6,064 nt of DNA, taken from contig JAUQZC010000153.1 in NCBI GenBank assembly GCA_030587435.1, forward strand, positions 1-6,064. Reading direction: 5' to 3'. Every line of letters starts with the position of its first letter. Position 1 is the stretch's first letter. Shown piece by piece: positions 1-5,812 of this stretch. The notes under the pieces are model-generated. The model ran no database searches and had not been told where the DNA came from. It saw nothing but the letters and a program-made list of their open reading frames with translations. The translations under genes and the position numbers were made by a program. This DNA is from Candidatus Baldrarchaeota archaeon (lineage in GTDB: Archaea; Asgardarchaeota; Baldrarchaeia; Baldrarchaeales; DXJG01).

Positions 1-273
1 TAACATTTCTCCCATATCACCTAGAGGGGGTAATTCTCCACGTCTCACGAAGAAAAGTGCTCCCAGGCATCCTGTCCACCCACTAGCGCTTAGATCTATA
101 CCTTCAAAAGTTACTTCTGACGTGGAAATTGAGAGTTCAACTGATAGGGACCCATCATCAAAAACATTTATTGATAAATGTTCCCCATAATGATTTGGAT
201 TGGCTTTAGCATTTAAGGTTGGTTGAATAAGCAAAAGGATCAGGAATACTAATATTGTAATCTTATATTTCAA
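1..273 (-). CDS. Secreted protein of unknown function, N-terminal part (partial at window edge)
   Basis: The leftward reading frame is open from the TTG at 271-273 to the window edge, giving 91 codons with no stop; the C-terminus lies outside. The product starts MKYKITILVFLILLL, a short basic N-terminus followed by a hydrophobic core to about residue 16 and then LNAKA. This is a typical Sec signal peptide with probable cleavage near residues 20-22. The visible mature part is polar and strand-forming (SINVFDDGSLSVELSIS), with a conspicuous SASGWTGCLGALFF segment holding the only cysteine seen. TTG at 273 was chosen because the Shine-Dalgarno AGGTGA lies five bases ahead of it. In-frame ATG (279) and GTG (282) overlap or abut that site and are less likely. 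I do not recognise the family. An exported or surface-attached protein is inferred from the signal peptide alone. Confidence 0.7.
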   Translation of the reverse strand, partial: MKYKITILVFLILLLIQPTLNAKANPNHYGEHLSINVFDDGSLSVELSISTSEVTFEGIDLSASGWTGCLGALFFVRRGELPPLGDMGEML

Positions 274-278
274 TAGCA

Positions 279-284
279 TCACCT
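279..284 (-). promoter_or_regulatory. Shine-Dalgarno for the leftward secreted-protein gene
   Basis: Read on the minus strand this is AGGTGA, complementary to the archaeal 16S rRNA 3' end, with five bases before the TTG start at 273. It favours TTG 273 over the in-frame ATG and GTG that overlap it. Confidence 0.55.
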
Positions 285-317
285 TTTAATATTAAACACA
301 TATTAAGGTTAAGTATT

Positions 318-328
318 AATATTTAAAG
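318..328. promoter_or_regulatory. AT-rich A-box region between divergent genes
   Basis: The core TATTTAAA at 320-327 reads TTTAAATA on the minus strand, a good archaeal TATA (A-box). A start site about 25 bases downstream on the minus strand falls near 298, leaving a leader of roughly 25 bases before TTG 273. On the plus strand the same AT block (ATTAATATTTAAA) is also TATA-like and would place a start near 350, just ahead of the GAGGTGA at 354. It is the only strong candidate box in the gap, so it may serve both genes. Start sites are inferred from spacing. Confidence 0.5.
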
Positions 329-353
329 GTTTGAGAGTGAAATTAAAGTTATT

Positions 354-360
354 GAGGTGA
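354..360 (+). promoter_or_regulatory. Shine-Dalgarno GAGGTGA deciding a TTG start
   Basis: GAGGTGA lies seven bases before TTG 368. The nearer ATG at 363 is in another frame and meets a TGA after 13 codons. The frame used by the 198-residue protein has a TGA at 353-355, so TTG 368 is its only possible start here. Confidence 0.7.
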
Positions 361-367
361 ACATGTT

Positions 368-964
368 TTGGGTAAAGGTCTTGGATCTCTTGCTGCTTTC
401 GTGATATCGTTTGCTCTCCTTTTTAACAGGTTGCCACAGTCTTATGAAAGGATTATAGGCTGGCTTGCACCTGTGTTTGGCAAAATACTTCGGGTAACTT
501 TCACATCACTTTACCTGCTTATGGGAGACCCATTAACAGATTATTATTTACTCGGTGCATGGGCTGCAGCAGCTTTTATAGGTGGATTTTTAGCTAAGAA
601 AATAGGTAGCGGAATACTGGCTGCCTTATCTGCATATTTATATAATTTTCCGGTCTTGGGTTATTGTGTTTTCAAGTTATTTGAATCGCTTGGATCACTT
701 GGAGGTTTCGGCGGATTCGAAGGTGGATTAGGGGGTCTTCCGCCGCTCCCCCCTGATACGTCTTTTGCCGACCTTCTAAGTGCCCCCGTAATTGGTGACA
801 TTATAGGGGCTTTCATTAGTGGCATGACTTCAGGTGGCACACCAGATTTGAATGCCTTAATATCGCTGGCAGCCTCAATTATTCTACCGAAAATACTGAA
901 AAACGTTGTTCTAATAGCTGTTTGTGGCGCATTAGGCGGATATATCAGAAGTAAGCTGGGATAG
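368..964 (+). CDS. Multi-span membrane protein with Gly/Pro-rich loop, unknown function
   Basis: This 198-residue protein starts at TTG 368 behind a strong Shine-Dalgarno and ends with TAG. Likely membrane segments are residues 4-20, 60-76 (LLGAWAAAAFIGGFLA), about 81-102 and about 163-191; a weaker hydrophobic or amphipathic stretch lies at 30-52. Between the third and last segments, residues 107-129 form a loop very rich in Gly, Leu and Pro (GGFGGFEGG, then LPPLPP), followed by a small-residue hydrophobic stretch at 138-155 that could be re-entrant. Charges are sparse: KK at 77-78 after the second segment, K175 and K178 within the last hydrophobic stretch, and RSK near the C-terminus, giving no confident topology. 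No catalytic motif, heme or metal cluster is visible and I do not recognise the family. It is transcribed alone, divergently from a secreted-protein gene. A pore, scaffold or small transporter would be speculation; that it is an integral membrane protein is well supported. Confidence 0.78.
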   Translation: MGKGLGSLAAFVISFALLFNRLPQSYERIIGWLAPVFGKILRVTFTSLYLLMGDPLTDYYLLGAWAAAAFIGGFLAKKIGSGILAALSAYLYNFPVLGYCVFKLFESLGSLGGFGGFEGGLGGLPPLPPDTSFADLLSAPVIGDIIGAFISGMTSGGTPDLNALISLAASIILPKILKNVVLIAVCGALGGYIRSKLG

Positions 965-990
965 GAAAAATAGTCTAATTGCTTTCCTAT
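961..990 (+). terminator. Inverted repeat at the stop codon, possible terminator hairpin
   Basis: ATAGGAAA at 961-968, which includes the TAG stop, pairs perfectly with TTTCCTAT at 983-990 across a 14-base loop. There is no T-run directly after it, so it is a weak candidate for transcription termination or 3'-end stabilisation. The eight-base match is seen in the sequence; the role is inferred. Confidence 0.3.
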
Positions 991-1101
991 AAAGAAGAAG
1001 ATTAGGCAACCCAAATTATTTATATGGTAATACATATCAATTTGAACTCATTCTCATGGTATCGTTGTTTACCGAAATTATACTGAAAGCCGAAATGTAA
1101 C

Positions 1102-1110
1102 TTTTAAATA
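1102..1110 (+). promoter_or_regulatory. A-box (TATA) of the ligase-like gene
   Basis: TTTTAAATA is a strong archaeal TATA box, preceded by the purine-A-rich GAAATGTAAC that could hold a BRE. A start site about 25 bases from its centre would fall near 1130. That is downstream of the TTG at 1120 and about 20 bases before the GTG at 1153, which supports GTG as the true start. A second, weaker TATA-like stretch (TTATTTATAT) lies at 1017-1026. Confidence 0.6.
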
Positions 1111-1138
1111 TCAATATCGTTGAAAAATGAAAAGCATC

Positions 1139-1144
1139 GGAGGG
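1139..1144 (+). promoter_or_regulatory. Shine-Dalgarno GGAGGG for GTG 1153
   Basis: GGAGGG lies eight bases before the in-frame GTG at 1153-1155. No comparable site precedes the upstream TTG at 1120. It therefore decides the start of the ligase-like gene. Confidence 0.65.
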
Positions 1145-1152
1145 CAACGAGA

Positions 1153-2751
1153 GTGACGAAAACTACGCTTACATTTGAAGACTTAAAACGATACAGGTGG
1201 AAAGAAGTCGCTGAAATGCAGGAAAGAAAGTTCAGAGCCTTCATAAGATATCAGGTTTATCCAAATCACCCATATTATAGAAAACTTTTCAAAAAACATG
1301 GAGTAGACCCTTGGAAAATAGAGAAAATAGAAGACTGGGAAAAATATCAACTCCCTCTTACTAAGAAAGTAGAGTATAGAGAAAACATAAGAGACTTTGT
1401 ATTAAACCCAAAACTAGCAGACAGTGGAGAAAAAGAACCAGCACAAATAATAAAGAATCAATTAGCCTATTACAAGGAGATCGGACACAAAGAATTTAGG
1501 AAAAAGTTGCTTAGAAAAGCGTTGAAATATAAGTTCGGCATAGGCAGAAGCGAAGCGGAAAAGTGGATTGAACATCACTTAAAGTGGTTTTTCCTTCCGG
1601 TTCAATTCTGGTTCTCCAGCGGAAGAGGAACAGGAACACCTACACCAGTATTCTTAAGCAGATACGACTGGGAACTTATGAAAAAGGCAGCTCCAAAAAT
1701 AGGAATACTAGCGTACGAAGAACTTATTAAACAGGGTATTCCACCTAGACCGATGAATTTATTCCCATATGCTCCTCACCTAGCGTTTTGGGCTGTAAAT
1801 GAAGGATTATATAATTTTTCAGATTTTGTTTATAGAACTGCTGCAGGAACATCTTTAACAACAGAAAACCTAATTAAAATTGCTGAAACTTTCAAAGCAA
1901 ATGGTTTTGCTGGTATGCCGAGTTACATAAGAAACCGTTTTGCTCTAGGACTTGTTAAATTGAATGTCAAACTACCTGAAAAGAAGGGAATAGTTCTTTT
2001 GGCTGGAGAAAAGGCTTACAAACGTACAAAAGAGGATATTAAAAATTGCTTCGCCCAAGCTGGAATGGGAGTAAAGATTGTTGAAGGTTATAGTGCAAGT
2101 GAAATAAAAATTGGATTTGCAGCTGAATGTTCTGAAAATGGCGGATTACACAATATTTCTCCATTGGTTACTGCTTACCGCACTGTTAAGTTTACTGATG
2201 GTGAATGGGAGTTCACGTCCCCAGAAGAAGGTGGCCATATAGTAATTTTCCATCTTGACGGCACTGGAACAGTGTTTGAAGGATATCTTATGGGAGATTA
2301 TGTGGAAAAAATAGAGATTGACAAGTGTGGGGAATGTGGCATAGAGGGTCCAAGACTCTACGAAATTTCAAGAAGCTCAGAAATTGAAACCCAACTTAAA
2401 CTAATGGGAATTGCAGAAACAAAGATTAAGGGAAGCACAGTTAATTTAACAGCTTTAAGAGAAGCCTTACTGCAGCTTCCAGAAATATTTGAATGCCAGA
2501 TAGTCATTACGAAAGAAGACCCAAATGACCCCTATAGTATGGATGAAATGAGAATTTACGCCGCACTTACAAGTGATGCAGCGGTCGACGATGCGGAAAT
2601 TATTAGAAAAATAATTTATGTTACAAAGACTGAAACCGAAGTTACACCAAAAGTTGAAATACTAGGTTTAGAAGAGCTTATAGAGAGAGCTGGCGGGATG
2701 AAGTTCAGAGAGATCGTAGATTTAAGACCTACTCTTCAAAGCAGAAAATAA
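1153..2751 (+). CDS. Phenylacetate-CoA ligase-like (PaaK/COG1541) adenylate-forming enzyme
   Basis: This is a 532-residue protein from GTG 1153; TTG 1120 would add 11 residues but lies ahead of the inferred transcript start. It belongs to the ANL superfamily, whose members activate a carboxylic acid as acyl-AMP and usually pass it to CoA. Visible hallmarks, numbered from GTG, are an N-terminal HPYYRKLFKKHGVDP segment typical of PaaK relatives, the ATP loop SSGRGTGTPTP (155-165), AGE (285-287), EGYSASE (311-317, the A5-type motif), MGD with Asp382 (ribose-binding A7-type) and a C-terminal MKFREIVDLR with Lys517 (A10-type lysine). Cys326, His333, Cys392 and Cys395 resemble the zinc ligands found in some PaaK-like proteins. 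It is about 100 residues longer than typical PaaK, mostly from a basic helical insertion at about 85-145. The ATP loop and the A8 hinge are atypical. Nothing nearby indicates a pathway, so the substrate is unknown. Family membership is secure; CoA ligation itself is inferred. Confidence 0.88.
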   Translation: MTKTTLTFEDLKRYRWKEVAEMQERKFRAFIRYQVYPNHPYYRKLFKKHGVDPWKIEKIEDWEKYQLPLTKKVEYRENIRDFVLNPKLADSGEKEPAQIIKNQLAYYKEIGHKEFRKKLLRKALKYKFGIGRSEAEKWIEHHLKWFFLPVQFWFSSGRGTGTPTPVFLSRYDWELMKKAAPKIGILAYEELIKQGIPPRPMNLFPYAPHLAFWAVNEGLYNFSDFVYRTAAGTSLTTENLIKIAETFKANGFAGMPSYIRNRFALGLVKLNVKLPEKKGIVLLAGEKAYKRTKEDIKNCFAQAGMGVKIVEGYSASEIKIGFAAECSENGGLHNISPLVTAYRTVKFTDGEWEFTSPEEGGHIVIFHLDGTGTVFEGYLMGDYVEKIEIDKCGECGIEGPRLYEISRSSEIETQLKLMGIAETKIKGSTVNLTALREALLQLPEIFECQIVITKEDPNDPYSMDEMRIYAALTSDAAVDDAEIIRKIIYVTKTETEVTPKVEILGLEELIERAGGMKFREIVDLRPTLQSRK

Positions 2752-2783
2752 ATCTTCCCTTATTTAAAAAATGTATTAGGAAG
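2752..2783. terminator. Convergent intergenic spacer with imperfect inverted repeat
   Basis: Only 32 bases separate the two converging stop codons. CTTCC at 2754-2758 pairs with GGAAG at 2779-2783, extendable by one pair if C2759 is bulged, around an AT-rich centre (TTATTTAAAAAATG). The A/T run could act as a U-rich terminator for the leftward transcript in particular. The repeat is seen; termination in both directions is inferred. Confidence 0.3.
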
Positions 2784-5690
2784 TTACGCAGAGCGTGGTT
2801 TTTGCGCTTTTAATAGTAGTGGTTCTACCTCTTCGAGTGGTTTCTTTCTGTTTCTCCAAACTACTATTGTTGCTACCGCCACTATTGTTAATATTCCTAT
2901 GACGGCTAGTTTTGCTATTCTCAGGAATACCCTTGCTTTAACATAGGTCGCAAGAGAGCCGCTGTACACTGCCCAGACATTTTCAGCTTCTACTCCTTCC
3001 TGTTTAACTGCTAGTTTAACTGATGGTGCTCCACTTTTGCTTTCTTCTTCGCCGATTTCCATTTTATGTTCTATTGGGAATTTTGTTGTGAATTCTACTC
3101 TTGTTGGGTAAATTAGTATTAGTCCTGGTTTAAGTAGTCTGACTTTATATACTACTGTTATTGTTTCATTTACTCCAAGTCTAATGCCGACTCCTCTTTT
3201 AGCTAGTAGTGTAATCACTGTAACATTGAAGTTGTCTACTTTAGCGTTGAAATGTACTCTATATGTAATTTCATCGGTTATGTCTATTTGCGTTCCATTT
3301 GGAAGGGTTCTGTATATTTTGATGTAATGGTATTTGTCCATTTTCTCTATTCTTAGAGCTGAACTGTTGAACGCCTCGTATATCTTTATGCCCGTGTCTT
3401 CTGTTCCAGTGTTGGTAATGTTTATTGTTACGGTTATAATATCACCTACACTTGTTTCGTTTACACCTTTTATTTCAATGTCTTTGTTAACATTTACTTC
3501 TGGGTGCGGATATGGGTAGTCTGGTTCTGGAACCTTCTTTGGAAACAGTAGCGCGAAAATCACATTGCTATAGACTTCGTGTTGAAGCCCGTCCTCGTCT
3601 TTGAAATATACTTTTACTAATCCGGGATGCATGCCAACGAAGGTTCTAGGCACATCAACCCACTGCGTGGTGATGTTGCTGCCAGCTTTAATAGTACCGA
3701 TGTCCTCTTGGTAAAATACTCTTTTATCTAATAGTGTCCAGTTGTAGCCTACAATTGCATGTATAAACTCTACTGAAACATTTGTAGCGTCTGCATTGCC
3801 ATAGTTGTATATTGTGCATGTTACATTGGTTGTTTGGCCAATTAGAAGGGAATAGCTATCCAATGTCACTACTGGAATTATTACAGGTTCCTCGTCGTTG
3901 AACTGTGTTTCATATCCATTTGCCATTACAAAGTATTCGTGACCAATTTTATCGTGAAATACGACCATGGGACCAAAGGGTAAGCCGAAGTGTAGCGCTG
4001 ATGGATCTTTGTCTGCTAGTGTATCTATTGCTTCTTGGAAGTGGGATACGGCTTTCTTGGTGTAGTTTATTAGCACTTCCTTTAATAATTCCTTGTAATT
4101 GTCTTGGTAGAGGTACAGTATATGGAGATTGGCGTCCTTGGGCACTAGATATGATCCATCAGGTACGTTTAATTCTATGTCCATATCCGATCTGTTTAAC
4201 GCTTCTTCCAAGCTATCTATCTTTATAACGTATCCTGCTCTAATTGTTTCGTTTGGTTCTAGTTCGTCGATGTGTATGTTCCATGTTTTGATAAGTTTTC
4301 TTTCGCCTTCTTCGTATGTCTCGAGAATTTCTTCTTTTACATTCTCTGTCATATTTAGAGATGCAGGTGTTCCGTTAATCCATATTTCGTTGGATAAAGT
4401 AGCTGTTGCATTTATCCAGAAGTTTTTGACCCATTCTGTGAAGTTCCATGTGAACTCTTCTTTAGTACCGTTGGGATACGTTATCTCTGGATAATATTGG
4501 TTGAACCATTCGTCTACTGAGGTGAATATTTTGTTATCAAGTATTGGCATACCTTGTGTTAGTTCGAAGTCTACTGGCATTCTTATTGTGATGTCTTTTG
4601 CTGTTTTTTCTCCTACATTTGTTATGTTTACCCAGAATTCTATTTCAGATCCGTTAACAACGTTTATCTCTGGGTTCCACGGATCTGTGTAGAATGTTGT
4701 TCTTATGACTGGGAATTTCCATTCAGGTGTGTAGTTGAAATTATATTTGATCACTATGTCATTGGCTCCTGTGTTGTTTACTGGCCAGTCCTCTGGTTTT
4801 AATAGGTAGCGGAATCTGCCTGTCATGTCTGGAAACAGATTGTCTGGCAGTGGATTGAAATATGTTACGTTGCCTACGTATGGTATACGTACAAATATTT
4901 CGCTATATCTTACATCTGGTACTGGGTATATTGATCCTTCATGTCCTACCGCGGTATTTACCGACAATGTGTATTCTCCGTCTTTAATGGTGATGGCATT
5001 TGGATTTATGTAAATCGTTGCCATCCATGTGATAAAGCCGCCTTCCTTAGTATCTTCTAGTATTGCGAAAACAACTGAGGTAAGATTGGACACCTTTATA
5101 TTATCTACGTTAATTAATGTGTCTTCAATATTTACTGGTAGTAACGATGCCCATTTGTCTACTGTTGATTCAAAATCTACTTCTTCTGTTGTGATGTATA
5201 CAAGAGTGTAAATGTCGCCTCTCGCTTGAAAGTGAAACAGCGGAATATCTGCTTCAACGTTAAGTTCTTGTTTAACCATGCCAACGACCATTTCTCCTCT
5301 ACTCAAAGCTTCATCTATTGTTATTCCTTGGTATTGAATTACTATTGTTAGTCCTTCAGGCCATGGCCACAACGGGTAAGGCCAGTATTCTCTGCTCCAT
5401 TCTCCATTCTCTACGATCACTATAAGCTTTAATAAGTTGTTAAATGCGTCGCTGCTTATGTCGATGGCGTTGAATGTAACGTTTCCTCCAAGATATGCGT
5501 GGCTTATTATTGCTGCTTCTTCTCTTCCCGCTATTATTTTGGTTGCTTCGTGAATTAATGGTTTTTCTATCGTGCTTCCTTCATATTCTGCTTTTATGTT
5601 TATACTTAATGCTTGTAGCGGTGTTATAATTGTCAACAGCAATATTGCAAGCATTGATATGCTTATTATCGATTTTAGGCTTGTTTTCAT
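2784..5690 (-). CDS. Large surface glycoprotein-like type I membrane protein with CARDB/DUF11-like domains
   Basis: This is a 968-residue protein from ATG 5690, chosen because GGTGA at 5696-5700 stands five bases ahead of it. The upstream in-frame TTG (5702) and GTG (5699) overlap that site. Residues 1-27 form a signal peptide (hydrophobic SMLAILLLTIITPLQA). Residues 926-945 form one C-terminal membrane helix followed by RNRKK, so the chain should face outward with a 20-odd residue cytoplasmic tail. Three segments share the I-x-N-x-G pattern of CARDB/NEW3/DUF11 Ig-like beta-sandwiches: about 341-376 (NITNVGEKTAKDITI), 602-646 (TIYNYGNADATNVSV) and 732-776 (NITNTGTEDTGIKI). I count about 25 N-x-S/T sequons and a single cysteine (625). 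A Trp/Pro patch lies at 98-113 and a Pro-rich linker near 717-731. No protease or sugar-hydrolase motif is evident. The likely role is cell-surface structure, adhesion or ligand binding. The surface location is well supported; the function is not known. Confidence 0.85.
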   Translation of the reverse strand: MKTSLKSIISISMLAILLLTIITPLQALSINIKAEYEGSTIEKPLIHEATKIIAGREEAAIISHAYLGGNVTFNAIDISSDAFNNLLKLIVIVENGEWSREYWPYPLWPWPEGLTIVIQYQGITIDEALSRGEMVVGMVKQELNVEADIPLFHFQARGDIYTLVYITTEEVDFESTVDKWASLLPVNIEDTLINVDNIKVSNLTSVVFAILEDTKEGGFITWMATIYINPNAITIKDGEYTLSVNTAVGHEGSIYPVPDVRYSEIFVRIPYVGNVTYFNPLPDNLFPDMTGRFRYLLKPEDWPVNNTGANDIVIKYNFNYTPEWKFPVIRTTFYTDPWNPEINVVNGSEIEFWVNITNVGEKTAKDITIRMPVDFELTQGMPILDNKIFTSVDEWFNQYYPEITYPNGTKEEFTWNFTEWVKNFWINATATLSNEIWINGTPASLNMTENVKEEILETYEEGERKLIKTWNIHIDELEPNETIRAGYVIKIDSLEEALNRSDMDIELNVPDGSYLVPKDANLHILYLYQDNYKELLKEVLINYTKKAVSHFQEAIDTLADKDPSALHFGLPFGPMVVFHDKIGHEYFVMANGYETQFNDEEPVIIPVVTLDSYSLLIGQTTNVTCTIYNYGNADATNVSVEFIHAIVGYNWTLLDKRVFYQEDIGTIKAGSNITTQWVDVPRTFVGMHPGLVKVYFKDEDGLQHEVYSNVIFALLFPKKVPEPDYPYPHPEVNVNKDIEIKGVNETSVGDIITVTINITNTGTEDTGIKIYEAFNSSALRIEKMDKYHYIKIYRTLPNGTQIDITDEITYRVHFNAKVDNFNVTVITLLAKRGVGIRLGVNETITVVYKVRLLKPGLILIYPTRVEFTTKFPIEHKMEIGEEESKSGAPSVKLAVKQEGVEAENVWAVYSGSLATYVKARVFLRIAKLAVIGILTIVAVATIVVWRNRKKPLEEVEPLLLKAQKPRSA

Positions 5691-5695
5691 GTTTT

Positions 5696-5700
5696 TCACC
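5696..5700 (-). promoter_or_regulatory. Shine-Dalgarno GGTGA for ATG 5690
   Basis: On the minus strand GGTGA is followed by five bases and then ATG 5690. The TTG and GTG codons at 5702 and 5699 are part of or overlap this site, so they are unlikely starts. Choosing ATG shortens the longest open frame by four residues. Confidence 0.6.
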
Positions 5701-5741
5701 AATTGCTGTTTTCTTTGCTACACAATGATTATTGAAGCTAA

Positions 5742-5751
5742 TTATATTTAA
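5742..5751 (-). promoter_or_regulatory. A-box (TATA) of the surface-protein gene
   Basis: On the minus strand this reads TTAAATATAA. Transcription would begin near 5720, giving a leader of about 30 bases before ATG 5690. This argues that the surface-protein gene has its own promoter and is not only read through from the RDD-family gene upstream. The start site is inferred from spacing. Confidence 0.5.
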
Positions 5752-5812
5752 GAATGTTTGAAAAGAATAATTGTCCTTTTATGGAAATAATATTGAGATA
5801 TCCGAGAAGACA

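Noticed and set aside
303..332. Short direct repeats TTAAGGTT and TTAAAGGTTT in the divergent promoter
   Set aside because: They are too short and too AT-rich to separate from chance, with only two copies and no clear operator symmetry.
661..1035. Leftward open frame of 124 codons, Pro-rich
   Set aside because: It lies antisense to the membrane-protein gene. Its Pro/Ser-rich part is simply the complement of the Gly-rich loop codons, and there is no Shine-Dalgarno ahead of its start.
1056..1100. Fourteen-codon frame MVSLFTEIILKAEM just before the ligase-like gene's A-box
   Set aside because: A TATA-like stretch at 1017-1026 could give it a short leader. However, there is no Shine-Dalgarno, it is very short, and no regulatory residue run or attenuator structure is visible.
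3334..5211. Several rightward open frames of 60-121 codons
   Set aside because: All lie antisense within the surface-protein gene. They overlap one another or lie scattered, lack ribosome binding sites and show Ser/Leu/Val-rich low-information products expected of shadow frames.
5761..5812. Possible terminator after the RDD-family gene
   Set aside because: There are only short broken T stretches on the minus strand and no stable stem; not enough to call.
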